A model generated the notes under the pieces. The model ran no database searches. It saw only the letters and a program-made list of their open reading frames with translations, and had not been told where the DNA came from. The translations under genes and the position numbers were made by a program. A stretch of DNA of 58,832 bases from Nitrospirae bacterium GWB2_47_37 (GTDB lineage: Bacteria > Nitrospirota > Thermodesulfovibrionia > Thermodesulfovibrionales > Dissulfurispiraceae). The DNA lies in contig MHDU01000044.1 in assembly GCA_001803635.1 (NCBI GenBank), forward strand, positions 1 to 58,832, in the 5' to 3' direction. Below are positions 37,054 to 45,160 of this stretch, in pieces. Position 1 is the first letter of the stretch. Each line of letters opens with the position of its first letter.

Positions 37054-37797
37054 TTATTTTTTGAATTTTACTATCCGGGCGAAACTGTCCGGCTTTAAAC
37101 TCGCGCCGCCTACGAGGGCGCCGTCTACGTCTTCGCAGGCCATTAACGAATCTACGTTATCCGGCGTTACGCTGCCGCCGTAAAGTATCCTTATTTCATT
37201 AGCTTTATTGCCGTAAATGGAAGCGAGCCTCTCACGAATATATTTGTGGGCTTCCTGAGCCTGTTCTATCGTCGCCGTTTTTCCCGTTCCTATAGCCCAT
37301 ATCGGCTCATAAGCTACGACAATGCCGTCGGCAGATACATCCTTAAGCCCGTTTTCCGTTTCCCTTTTTAGGACATCGAATGTCTTTCCGGATTCCCTTT
37401 CCTCAAGGGATTCGCCGATGCAGAAAATTACGTCGAGCCCCTGTTTTCTTGCGGCCTTTATCTTCTCGTTTACGATTTCGTCGGTCTCGTGAAAATACTG
37501 GCGCCTCTCCGAATGTCCTATTATCACATGCTCGCATCCGGCATCCGCGAGCATCACAGGCGATACTTCGCCGGTAAACGCGCCCTTTTCTTCGTAGAAT
37601 ATATCCTGAGCCGAAAGCTGGATATTCGTATCTTTTATCATCGATGAAGCTATATTCAGCGAGGTGAAAGGAGGCGCTATTATTATTTCCACAGCCTTTG
37701 CGTCTTGAACGAGGGGTATGAACGCTTTCAGGAAGGATTCCGTCTCCCCGATGGTCTTGTTCATTTTCCAGTTAGCTGCTATAAACGGAGTTCTCAT
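37054..37797 (-). CDS. tpiA: Triose-phosphate isomerase
   Basis: The 247-residue protein has the TIM motifs: A-A-N-W-K-M-N at the start with the catalytic Lys, G-H-S-E-R-R with the electrophilic His, and V-A-Y-E-P-I-W-A-I-G-T-G-K with the catalytic Glu and flexible loop. It interconverts dihydroxyacetone phosphate and glyceraldehyde 3-phosphate. It leads the tpiA-secG operon. No ribosome binding site precedes its ATG, while a good promoter lies immediately upstream. Confidence 0.97.
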   Translation of the reverse strand: MRTPFIAANWKMNKTIGETESFLKAFIPLVQDAKAVEIIIAPPFTSLNIASSMIKDTNIQLSAQDIFYEEKGAFTGEVSPVMLADAGCEHVIIGHSERRQYFHETDEIVNEKIKAARKQGLDVIFCIGESLEERESGKTFDVLKRETENGLKDVSADGIVVAYEPIWAIGTGKTATIEQAQEAHKYIRERLASIYGNKANEIRILYGGSVTPDNVDSLMACEDVDGALVGGASLKPDSFARIVKFKK

Positions 37798-37805
37798 AAG
37801 GATTT

Positions 37806-37835
37806 AATTTAGTGCATAAGGCCTTGTTCTGTCAA
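37806..37835 (-). promoter_or_regulatory. Promoter of tpiA-secG (leaderless)
   Basis: On the minus strand a perfect TTGACA (37830-37835) and TAAATT (37806-37811) are 18 bases apart. The tpiA ATG starts nine bases after the -10 box. The predicted transcript begins within a base or two of the start codon. Confidence 0.6.
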
Positions 37836-37868
37836 GCATGGGAGAGGATTATCTGGTATATTATATTC

Positions 37869-38546
37869 ATGTCCGCGAAACAATTATTGCTGCCGTTGGC
37901 GCACTCGGAGATTTTTTTGAGAAGTTGTCTCGAAAAAATGATCGGCAGGCATGTTTCTTTGACAATAACCGACAATTCCACAAGCATGATCTCCGTTAAA
38001 TCGGGCGGCAATACCGTAGCGGTCAGGCTGCATAGGATGTTCCTTAGCGCCGGAAATGACGTGATCTCCGAAGTTGCGCGATTTATAAGAAATAGAAAAG
38101 GCAAAACACCCTTAATAAGAGATTTTATAAGGCAAAACAGCGGCTGCTTGAAAAAGACCGCCAGGAAAGTCGTCATTAACGCGCAGGGCAAATATTATCA
38201 TCTTTCCGATATATACCGGTCGATAAATGAAGAGTATTTCGGCGGCACGGTGTCCGCCCGTATCGCATGGGGAGCAAAAAGCCCCCGCTATGCCGTACGA
38301 AAGAGGACTATGGGCAGTTACAGCAGCCATGCGAACATTATAAGGATCAATCCGGTTCTCGACAGGAGAAGTGTTCCCCGCTATTTTATCGAGTTTATCG
38401 TTTATCATGAAATGCTACACGCGGCTATGGGCGTCGAAATAAAGAACGGCAGGCGCTCCGTACATTCAAGGGAGTTTAAAAGGCGCGAAAGGCTTTTTAA
38501 GCATTATGACAGGGCCGCAGCCTGGGAAAAGGGAGATAAGGCTTAA
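37869..38546 (+). CDS. SprT-like zinc metalloprotease domain protein
   Basis: From the preferred ATG (MSAKQLLLP) the protein has 225 residues with a SprT-like C-terminal half: Y-F-I-E-F-I-V-Y-H-E-M-L-H (HExxH zinc site), a third His in the following V-H-S-R-E-F, and S-I-N-E-E-Y-F. SprT-like domains are predicted proteases or zinc-binding DNA-associated proteins; the target is unknown. A start 19 codons upstream is possible but reads into the tpiA promoter. An extended -10 box (TGGTATATT, 37854-37862) lies six bases before the ATG and no ribosome binding site is seen. Confidence 0.8.
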   Translation: MSAKQLLLPLAHSEIFLRSCLEKMIGRHVSLTITDNSTSMISVKSGGNTVAVRLHRMFLSAGNDVISEVARFIRNRKGKTPLIRDFIRQNSGCLKKTARKVVINAQGKYYHLSDIYRSINEEYFGGTVSARIAWGAKSPRYAVRKRTMGSYSSHANIIRINPVLDRRSVPRYFIEFIVYHEMLHAAMGVEIKNGRRSVHSREFKRRERLFKHYDRAAAWEKGDKA

Positions 38547-39181
38547 GATATGTGAAGCTCTATCAGGTTGGGGACATCCTTGATAATCCTGATAGCTTCG
38601 GTCAATTGATCATGATTTTTGTAGCGCAGAGATATTTCCTGTTCGACAATGTTTTGTTCCTTCATGAATTTCAATTTGGTCCCGATAATTTTTATGCCGC
38701 ATCCTTTCAGCAGTTCCTTTGTTTTTAGTTCTTCCGTGCCCTTGATTTTAATTAAGAGGCTCGCGTATCGGTTTGTGGGAAGAATATCCTCGATGTTTTT
38801 TAATATTGCCAAATTTACAAGCACAAGCAGGGAGGTAAAGCCCGCAATCATGTATTCTCCGAAACCTACGGCCATGCCGATGGCGCTGACTATCCAGAGG
38901 GATGCGGCAGTGGTAAGCCCCCTGATATAGTTGCCGTGCCTTAATATCGCGCCCGCGCCGAGGAAGCCGATGCCGACGACGATCTGCGCCGCGATCCGGG
39001 CGGGGTCCGTATACACACCGTAAGTCTTGTATACGTGAACCGAGGCGATGGTGAACAGGCATGAGCCTAAGCAGACGAGAAGCTGCGTGCGGAAGCCCGC
39101 GTATTGTCCTCCCATCTGCCGTTCGATGCCGATAAGCCCGCCTAATGTCGCAGCGATTATGAGTTTCAGGAAGTTTTCCAA
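38543..39181 (-). CDS. MgtC/SapB-family membrane protein
   Basis: The 212-residue protein has four or five N-terminal membrane spans with the family motifs L-I-G-I-E-R-Q (about 17-23), G-F-R-T, and G-I-G-F-L-G-A-G-A-I. An ACT-like C-terminal domain covers about 140-212. MgtC proteins affect magnesium-limited growth and ATP synthase activity; related proteins are of unknown role. It starts with TTG after GGAGGGAC. Its end overlaps the SprT-like gene by four bases (convergent). Confidence 0.88.
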   Translation of the reverse strand: MENFLKLIIAATLGGLIGIERQMGGQYAGFRTQLLVCLGSCLFTIASVHVYKTYGVYTDPARIAAQIVVGIGFLGAGAILRHGNYIRGLTTAASLWIVSAIGMAVGFGEYMIAGFTSLLVLVNLAILKNIEDILPTNRYASLLIKIKGTEELKTKELLKGCGIKIIGTKLKFMKEQNIVEQEISLRYKNHDQLTEAIRIIKDVPNLIELHIS

Positions 39182-39313
39182 AGTCCCTCCGTTAAGGTTT
39201 ATGTATCATTATACCTTAATCCGGTTTGAAAAAAATTGAAAAGCCGTTTGAATAATTCGCGGCAAAGGCGTGTTATAATTAACTTACACCATTAGCTTGA
39301 GGGAGGATACGAC

Positions 39314-39505
39314 ATGAAAGTCATTATAGAGATAGAAAAAGACGAGGAGCTTGAGAAGATAAAAAAAAGCTTTAAGGGAGAAAAGATTACAGTTGTAAAA
39401 ACTCAAAAAGAGAGAAAAAAAATACTGGAAAGTATTTTTAAAAGATACAATGTAAAGCTTCCCGCTAACTACAAGTTCAATAGAGAAGAGATACATGCCC
39501 GATAA
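39314..39505 (+). CDS. Probable antitoxin partner of a PIN toxin
   Basis: The 63-residue, Lys/Glu-rich protein has a possible beta strand at the start (V-I-I-E-I-E) and a C-terminal region that could wrap a toxin. It overlaps the PIN gene by 11 bases, the usual arrangement of type II antitoxins. I do not recognise the DNA-binding family. GGGAGGA lies before the ATG, with TATAAT at 39274-39279 upstream. Confidence 0.65.
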   Translation: MKVIIEIEKDEELEKIKKSFKGEKITVVKTQKERKKILESIFKRYNVKLPANYKFNREEIHAR

Positions 39506-39905
39506 AATCTTCGTAGATACAAATGTGCTTGTATATTTTATAAGCGCAGAAGAAGATAAAAAAGCAAAAGCCGGAGAAGTGATATTTTCAGGTCGGGATG
39601 TATATATCAGTTCTCAGGTTATGAGCGAGTTTATAAGCGTTTGTTTTTCCAAAAGCCTTTTGACTCAGGAAGACTTAATAGTTTTGGTTGATAATTTTAT
39701 GGAATCGTTAAGATTTTCATGCGTGGAAGAAAGCACCATTAGGAAATCCCTCCAAATAAAGAAAGAGTTTAACTATTCATATTGGGACAGTCTGATAATA
39801 GCGTCGGCATTGGAAAATAACTGTTCTGCGCTGTATACGGAGGATATGCAGGATGGACGGGTTATTGATGATGAACTGACTATTGTTAATCCCTTCAAAA
39901 CATAA
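39495..39905 (+). CDS. PIN-domain ribonuclease toxin (VapC type)
   Basis: The 136-residue protein has the PIN acidic residues in F-V-D-T-N-V-L-V-Y, an S-S-Q-V-M-S-E-F segment, and Y-W-D-S-L-I-I-A-S-A followed by L-Y-T-E-D-M. These form the metal site of VapC-like RNases that cut tRNA or rRNA. Together with the upstream small gene it makes a toxin-antitoxin pair placed between mgtC and lysS. Confidence 0.88.
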   Translation: MPDKIFVDTNVLVYFISAEEDKKAKAGEVIFSGRDVYISSQVMSEFISVCFSKSLLTQEDLIVLVDNFMESLRFSCVEESTIRKSLQIKKEFNYSYWDSLIIASALENNCSALYTEDMQDGRVIDDELTIVNPFKT

Positions 39906-39969
39906 GCGCACTGGAATCAAAGCATCCATGCAAAGTATCGGCGCGGGCCTGAGCAAGGCGTGCGCGCGG

Positions 39970-39999
39970 TTGACTAACTTCAATTTAGGCAAGTATAAT
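39970..39999 (+). promoter_or_regulatory. Promoter of lysS (leaderless)
   Basis: TTGACT (39970-39975) and a perfect TATAAT (39994-39999) are 18 bases apart. The lysS ATG is at 40008, nine bases after the -10 box, with no ribosome binding site between. Confidence 0.6.
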
Positions 40000-40007
40000 C
40001 AACGGTT

Positions 40008-41483
40008 ATGGAAGAAATAAACGAACTTATAGAGCAGAGATTCAAGAAACTCGATGAATTGCGGAGCCTTGAAATAGACCCTTACAACGGCCGCTTCAAC
40101 CCCGAATCGACGGCCGGCGCATTAAGGAATGCTTACGGCTCCACCCCCAGGGAGAACCTTGAAACGGAGCCGGTCAATACGTCTATCGCCGGCAGGATTG
40201 TCGCAATGCGCGATTTCGGCAAGGCTTCGTTCGCGCATATTCAGGACGCTACAGGCAAGCTTCAGATATACCTGAAAAAAGACGTTCTCGGCGAAAAACA
40301 CTCCCTTATGAAAAAGCTCGACATCGGAGACATAATCGGAGTAAGCGGCAGGCTTTTCAGGACAAAGACGGACGAGCTTACAATCGAAGTTAAGGATTTT
40401 GTTTTCCTCAGTAAGTCGCTGAGACCCCTGCCCGAAAAATGGCATGGATTGAAGGATATCGAACTCAGGTACAGGCAGAGATATGTAGACCTTATCGTCA
40501 ATCCGGAAGTGAAAGATGTGTTCGCCAAGAGAAGCGCGATAATAAAGGCGATGAGGGACTTCCTCGAAGTGAGGGGCTTTATAGAGGTCGAAACCCCCAT
40601 GATGCATCAGATCCCGGGAGGCGCGGCAGCCAAGCCTTTTAAAACACACCACAACGCCCTCGGCATGGATTTATATCTGAGGATAGCGCCGGAGCTTTAT
40701 CTTAAAAGGCTTCTCGTCGGGGGGTATGAACGGGTCTTTGAGATCAATAAGAATTTCAGGAACGAAGGCATATCCACAAAGCACAATCCCGAATTTACGA
40801 TGCTCGAATTTTACATGGCTTATAAGGATTATGACTTTCTGATGTCCTTTACCGAAGATATGTTTGCCGCTATTGCGGACAAGGCACTCGGCACATTGAA
40901 GGTTCCTTACGGAGATATCGTTATAGACCTGACCCCGCCGTGGCCGCGCATTACGATGCTCGAAGCCTTGAAACGGAAAGACGTTCCGGATGACGTCATA
41001 GCGGATCCGGAAAAGGCACTCGCATGGGCCCGTTCTAAAAAACTCGATATTCCTACCGGGTCTTCTCATGCGAAGGTGCTGGATGAAATATTCAAGGAGT
41101 TCGTCGAACCGGAACTCGTGCAGCCTACGTTTATAATCGATTATCCCGTCGAACTCTCTCCTTTAGCTAAAAGGAAACCCGATAACCCGGCACTTGTCGA
41201 AAGGTTCGAACTTTTCATAGCGTCGAGGGAGATAGCTAATGCCTTTTCGGAACTCAACGACCCCATCGACCAGAAGGAAAGGTTTTTAAAGCAGGTGGAG
41301 GACAAGAATAAGGGAGACGAAGAGGCGCACTGGATGGACGAGGATTTTGTCAGGGCGCTGGAATACGGCATGCCGCCCGCGGCCGGAGAGGGAATAGGCA
41401 TAGACAGGCTGGTAATGCTTCTCACGGATTCCCAGTCCATACGCGATGTTATATTATTTCCGCAATTAAAGCCGGAACAATAA
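40008..41483 (+). CDS. lysS: Lysyl-tRNA synthetase (class II)
   Basis: The 491-residue protein has an N-terminal OB-fold anticodon domain (about 55-150) and the class II core: motif 1 with E-V-E-T-P-M-M, motif 2 F-R-N-E-G-I-S-T-K-H-N-P-E-F, and motif 3 G-I-G-I-D-R-L-V-M-L. It charges tRNA-Lys. The length is normal. It is the first gene of a run lysS-lolC-small gene-lolD with gaps of three bases or less. Confidence 0.96.
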   Translation: MEEINELIEQRFKKLDELRSLEIDPYNGRFNPESTAGALRNAYGSTPRENLETEPVNTSIAGRIVAMRDFGKASFAHIQDATGKLQIYLKKDVLGEKHSLMKKLDIGDIIGVSGRLFRTKTDELTIEVKDFVFLSKSLRPLPEKWHGLKDIELRYRQRYVDLIVNPEVKDVFAKRSAIIKAMRDFLEVRGFIEVETPMMHQIPGGAAAKPFKTHHNALGMDLYLRIAPELYLKRLLVGGYERVFEINKNFRNEGISTKHNPEFTMLEFYMAYKDYDFLMSFTEDMFAAIADKALGTLKVPYGDIVIDLTPPWPRITMLEALKRKDVPDDVIADPEKALAWARSKKLDIPTGSSHAKVLDEIFKEFVEPELVQPTFIIDYPVELSPLAKRKPDNPALVERFELFIASREIANAFSELNDPIDQKERFLKQVEDKNKGDEEAHWMDEDFVRALEYGMPPAAGEGIGIDRLVMLLTDSQSIRDVILFPQLKPEQ

Positions 41484-41486
41484 TAA

Positions 41487-42737
41487 ATGAATCTCCCTTA
41501 CCAACTATTCATCGCCTTACGCTACCTGAAGTCGAAAAAGAGTCATAAAGGCATATCTTTCAATACGGTCATATCCATAACAGGCGTTGCGGTGGGCGTC
41601 ATGGCGCTGCTTACCGTCCTTTCAGTCATGAGCGGCTTCCAGGAAGACCTTCAGAAGAAGATATTAGGAGCCAATGCCCATGCCGTTGTCCTGAGCTATA
41701 AAGGCGGCATCGAAGATTATAAGCCTGTAATGGAGAGGCTCAAGAGCGAACCGCATGTTGTTTCAACGGCCCCTTTCGTCCTCGGACAGGTGATGGTGTC
41801 GTCGGGCAAAAGGGCGCACGGCGTTTTCCTGAGGGGTATAGAGCCTTCTTTGGAATTAAAGACCACCGATATTTTGAAGCATATAAAAAGGGGAAGCGTA
41901 CAAGAGGCTCTTGAAGGCGCAAAATCCAAGGGTAACGGCAGGGGCGTTCCATGGATAATTTTAGGCAAGGAATTAGCGGCCATGCTCGGCGTTATTACGG
42001 ATGATACGGTTAATATAATTTCTCCGGCAGGCGAGGTAGGCCCTCTCGGTATGCTGCCGAAGGTGAAGCGGTTCAAGGTTATCGCGGTGTTTGAGATGGG
42101 CATGTTCGAATACGATACGAACCTCGCCCTTACCGATATAAAATCCACGCAGGAATTTTTCGGATACGGTACGGCGGTGTCGGGAATAGAGCTGAGAATC
42201 GACGATATTTATAATGCCGCGGCGGTGAGGGATTCGGTGAATAAAAAATTAGGTTTCCCTTACTACGCGCGCGATTGGATGCAGATGAACAGGAACCTCT
42301 TTTCCGCTCTGAAGCTCGAAAAATTCGCGATGTTCGTCATATTGATACTCATAGTGCTGGTGGCTTCTTTCAATATAGTGAGCACGCTTATGATGAACGT
42401 GATGGAGAAACAAAAGGAGATAGCGATATTAAAGGCTATGGGCGCGACGAATCAGGGTATAATGACGGTCTTTATATTTCAGGGACTGCTCATAGGTTTT
42501 GTCGGAACTGTAATCGGAGTAACCGGCGCTTATGTCCTCGGAAATATAATCAATAACTACGAGATTATAAAGCTTCCGGCCGACGTCTATTATTTAAGCA
42601 AATTGCCGGTGAAGATGAAACTCATAGATTTTATTGTCGTATCTTTTTCCGCGGTCGCCATCAGTTTTCTTTCCACGCTGTATCCCTCGTATTATGCGGC
42701 AAGATTGAATCCCGTGGAATCCTTGAGGTATGAATAA
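41487..42737 (+). CDS. lolC: Lipoprotein-releasing ABC transporter permease (LolC/LolE)
   Basis: The 416-residue protein has the LolC/E layout: one N-terminal span (about 25-50) after F-I-A-L-R-Y-L-K-S-K, a large periplasmic domain (about 55-270) and three C-terminal spans. K-Q-K-E-I-A-I-L-K-A-M-G-A-T is the family coupling motif. It extracts lipoproteins from the inner membrane for LolA. Only one permease gene is present, so it may form a homodimer like LolF of organisms lacking separate LolC and LolE. Confidence 0.92.
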   Translation: MNLPYQLFIALRYLKSKKSHKGISFNTVISITGVAVGVMALLTVLSVMSGFQEDLQKKILGANAHAVVLSYKGGIEDYKPVMERLKSEPHVVSTAPFVLGQVMVSSGKRAHGVFLRGIEPSLELKTTDILKHIKRGSVQEALEGAKSKGNGRGVPWIILGKELAAMLGVITDDTVNIISPAGEVGPLGMLPKVKRFKVIAVFEMGMFEYDTNLALTDIKSTQEFFGYGTAVSGIELRIDDIYNAAAVRDSVNKKLGFPYYARDWMQMNRNLFSALKLEKFAMFVILILIVLVASFNIVSTLMMNVMEKQKEIAILKAMGATNQGIMTVFIFQGLLIGFVGTVIGVTGAYVLGNIINNYEIIKLPADVYYLSKLPVKMKLIDFIVVSFSAVAISFLSTLYPSYYAARLNPVESLRYE

Positions 42738-42985
42738 TGTGTAAGATAATAAAAAAGCTCCTCTGCATAGCGATAATCTCATCCATATTATTTGCCGGCA
42801 TTACCATATGGGGCAGGGGAGGCGATAAGTTCAGACGTATCGGGGAAAAGACGGGCGGTATCGTAAAAAAGGGAACCGACAGGCTTGCCGATGAAGCGGA
42901 CAGGCTGAGAGATAAAGCGGAGGCCTTTAAGGAAAAAGTAGAGGGATGGACCGGTAAAAAACAGGAGCCGGAAGAGAAGAAATGA
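42737..42985 (+). CDS. Small membrane-anchored coiled-coil protein between lolC and lolD
   Basis: The 82-residue protein has an N-terminal hydrophobic segment (about 8-27, possibly a signal anchor) and a Lys/Glu/Asp-rich amphipathic helix with the repeated pattern A-D-R-L-R-D-K-A. It overlaps the lolC stop by one base and the lolD start by four, so it is co-translated with both. I do not recognise a family. A role in lipoprotein export or outer-membrane biogenesis is inferred from position only. Confidence 0.65.
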   Translation: MCKIIKKLLCIAIISSILFAGITIWGRGGDKFRRIGEKTGGIVKKGTDRLADEADRLRDKAEAFKEKVEGWTGKKQEPEEKK

Positions 42986-43719
42986 AAGAGCTTATAACCG
43001 TAGCCGGACTCGAAAAATCATTCTACATGCCTGCGGGAGAACTGAAGGTTTTAAAAGGCATAGACGCGGTTTTCGGGGAGGGAGAGGTCGTGAGCATCGT
43101 GGGAGCATCAGGCGCCGGCAAGAGCACGTTTCTGCATGTATTGGGAACCCTCGACAAACCTACGTCCGGAGAGGTTACCTATAAAGTCGGCGGTCAGGAA
43201 ATAGGTCAGAAAGGGGACTGTCCCGCCCCGTGCGGCATAGATCCTTTTTCTCTTTCCAACGGAGAGCTTGCCGCTTTCAGGAACAGCGTAATAGGATTTA
43301 TCTTTCAGTTCCATTATCTCCTTCCTGAATTTACCGCGATAGAAAATGTGATGATGCCGGGGAAAATAGCGCTCGGCCGTCAGCCGTCAGCCGCCGGAGA
43401 TAAAGAAATATATGAAAAGGCGGAAAGACTTTTAAATGAATTGGGGATATACGCAAGGAAAGATCACAAGCCCGGCGAACTGTCGGGCGGCGAGCAGCAG
43501 CGGGTTGCGGTTGCGAGGGCGTTATTTCTCGATCCTAAGGTCGTTTTTGCCGACGAGCCTACGGGAAATCTCGACACGGCAACAGGAGAGGAACTCTTCA
43601 GGCTTTTAATGGATATAAACTCGAAATACGGCACTACATTCATCATAGTGACACACAATGAGCATTTGTCCAAAAGATGTCATAGGATCATGGAAATGGT
43701 TGACGGGAAGCTGCGTTGA
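42982..43719 (+). CDS. lolD: Lipoprotein-releasing ABC transporter ATPase LolD
   Basis: The 245-residue protein has Walker A (G-A-S-G-A-G-K-S-T), signature L-S-G-G-E-Q-Q-R-V-A-V-A-R-A, Walker B (V-V-F-A-D-E-P-T-G-N-L-D) and the F-Q-F-H-Y-L-L-P-E-F stretch typical of LolD. Compared with the family there is a small insert of about 20 residues before the Q-loop (about 65-90, with two Cys). It powers the LolC partner encoded just upstream. Confidence 0.92.
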   Translation: MKELITVAGLEKSFYMPAGELKVLKGIDAVFGEGEVVSIVGASGAGKSTFLHVLGTLDKPTSGEVTYKVGGQEIGQKGDCPAPCGIDPFSLSNGELAAFRNSVIGFIFQFHYLLPEFTAIENVMMPGKIALGRQPSAAGDKEIYEKAERLLNELGIYARKDHKPGELSGGEQQRVAVARALFLDPKVVFADEPTGNLDTATGEELFRLLMDINSKYGTTFIIVTHNEHLSKRCHRIMEMVDGKLR

Positions 43720-43722
43720 TAG

Positions 43723-43830
43723 CTATATATTCATTGTTTTTTTGTATCTTTCTATAAAACCGACGATTTCGATAATAAATTTTTCAATATCTGCAAGATG
43801 ATTATCTATCTGCAATCTCGAAATAACCAT
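43723..43830 (-). pseudogene. Truncated HEPN/HepT-like remnant
   Basis: A 35-codon frame starting at ATG 43830 overlaps the end of the nucleotidyltransferase gene and reads M-V-I-S-R-L-Q-I-D-N-H-L-A-D-I-E-K-F. It resembles the first helix of DUF86/HEPN partners of such genes and stops before any RxxxxH motif could be made, right next to lolD. I infer a HepT gene cut off by recombination. The fragment is short, so this is tentative. Confidence 0.45.
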
Positions 43831-44230
43831 CCTTGACTGCCTCCAAAAAATCCTTCTCAAAACCGATTTTTTTATAAGAAAGGTCTGCTGCCCGTTTTGT
43901 TACCATTTCTTCATAGTCATCAAGAAACGACTCGTCTTCACAGTATATAAGAGCGCCTTTAATTGCCTCATATTGGAAAAGGGCATCTGTTTCTTGAAGA
44001 AAAACAATATCTACATTGAAAGGCTTAAATAAAAGAGAAAGTTCAACATAGAGCTCGCCGTATGCCTCGAATTTTTCTTCGGGCAGTTTTTCAAAAACTA
44101 CCCCGATATCAAGGTCAGAGCCTTTTTCAACGGAAATAGGCTCTCCTTTAAGAAACGCAATGCCATTGTCTTTTTGGGAACCGAAAAGATAGGCTATTTT
44201 AATATTATGTTTTCTGAATAATTCTTCCAA
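43802..44230 (-). CDS. Nucleotidyltransferase-fold (MNT) protein, MntA-like
   Basis: The 142-residue protein has the nucleotidyltransferase motif Y-L-F-G-S followed by G-S-D-L-D-I-G-V-V-F, with an insert of about eight residues in the loop between GS and DLD. MNT proteins pair with HEPN toxins; MntA adenylylates and silences HepT. The expected partner downstream is only a 35-codon fragment, so the module looks broken. The start is TTG. Composition is AT-rich compared with the neighbouring lol genes. Confidence 0.75.
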   Translation of the reverse strand: MEELFRKHNIKIAYLFGSQKDNGIAFLKGEPISVEKGSDLDIGVVFEKLPEEKFEAYGELYVELSLLFKPFNVDIVFLQETDALFQYEAIKGALIYCEDESFLDDYEEMVTKRAADLSYKKIGFEKDFLEAVKDGYFEIADR

Positions 44231-44263
44231 TGTCTTTGCCCCTTATTGTTTTGACTAATTGTA

Positions 44264-45049
44264 TCACAACTGCAAGACAAAGTGCGTTTTATAGCTTTTT
44301 ACGGAAGCTTGGTAATCAGAGGTTTTATCAATAGTACTGCAAGTAAGAGTATAAGTGGTTTCTTGGGAAGGTCTCACGCTTACAGAATCGTTAAGGGGGC
44401 TGACACTGCCTACTCCTTGGTTTATGGAACAAGAATCAGAACCTTCGTCAGGAGTGCCTCCGTAATATCTACAATCCCACGATAAAGTGGAAGTAGCGGG
44501 AAGAACTTCTATCACAGCCGGGTCAGCTGAGAAATTACATTCCGGATATTGATACTGTTTGCCGTTTTTATCCGTGAGGATTAATTTATATAAATAATTG
44601 ATGTTTGGAGCTAAGGTTGAGTCCGTGTATGAAAAACTGGTGTTATACGGAGAAGGCTGGACAATGGTGTTCAATGTCCCTTGTTTTATAATATTGCCGT
44701 CTCTGTATATTCCATATTGGTAGGCATCCGTGACGCTGTAGTTTAACGTAAAGCCGGTTGTGCAGGTTCCGGTTTTATCTGAATTAATAATCGGAGTGGC
44801 TGTTTGATTATTTAATGTTGGAGTTGGAGCAGGACCGCCACTCCCGCCACTATCCCCGCAACCACCCCAAAGAACATTAAAATTACAACTGACGTAGTCA
44901 TAAACTACACCAGCTGCGACTGCTGCGACTACTACAACTACTAGTGGCCCCGCATTCACTTGATGAACTGGAATAGAAATAGATAAAACCGATATAATTA
45001 AAAAAATAACAATTAATTTATAATTTAATTTTAAAGAAATAAATCTCAT
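44264..45049 (-). CDS. Secreted mosaic protein A (shared C-terminal Ig-like module)
   Basis: The 261-residue protein has a signal peptide (about 1-33), a Gly/Ser/Pro-rich linker (about 65-80), a fibronectin/Ig-like module starting N-Q-T-A-T-P-I-I-N-S, and a second module beginning P-E-C-N-F-S-A-D-P-A-V-I. That second module is nearly identical to the end of the gene at 46194-47567. The modules carry T-T-Y-T-L-T-C and paired Cys, as in surface Ig-like repeats. Function is unknown; adhesion or surface display is plausible. The gene is AT-rich relative to the core genome and likely acquired. Confidence 0.7.
   Translation of the reverse strand: MRFISLKLNYKLIVIFLIISVLSISIPVHQVNAGPLVVVVVAAVAAGVVYDYVSCNFNVLWGGCGDSGGSGGPAPTPTLNNQTATPIINSDKTGTCTTGFTLNYSVTDAYQYGIYRDGNIIKQGTLNTIVQPSPYNTSFSYTDSTLAPNINYLYKLILTDKNGKQYQYPECNFSADPAVIEVLPATSTLSWDCRYYGGTPDEGSDSCSINQGVGSVSPLNDSVSVRPSQETTYTLTCSTIDKTSDYQASVKSYKTHFVLQL
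44289..44545. repeat. Direct repeat copy 1 (shared module of the paralogous pair)
   Basis: This stretch matches 46203-46460 in the same orientation with roughly 95 % identity by eye (about 11 differences in 245 bases, mostly silent). It encodes the common C-terminal module. The two copies enclose a lipoprotein gene and hicBA, so recombination between them could delete that 1.9 kb. Confidence 0.8.
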
Positions 45050-45113
45050 AATTTTAATTATAATATATATTTAAAAATAAACAATAGTTATCCACATATT
45101 TATTTTTAAAAAA

Positions 45114-45150
45114 AGAGCCTCAAAATATTAAAATATTAATTTGAGGCTCT
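45114..45150 (-). terminator. Terminator after the lipoprotein gene
   Basis: AGAGCCTCAA (45114-45123) pairs perfectly with TTGAGGCTCT (45141-45150). Read on the minus strand the stem is followed by a run of T residues. It lies 11 bases beyond the stop of the lipoprotein gene at 45161. Confidence 0.8.
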
Positions 45151-45160
45151 AAAAATCTAT

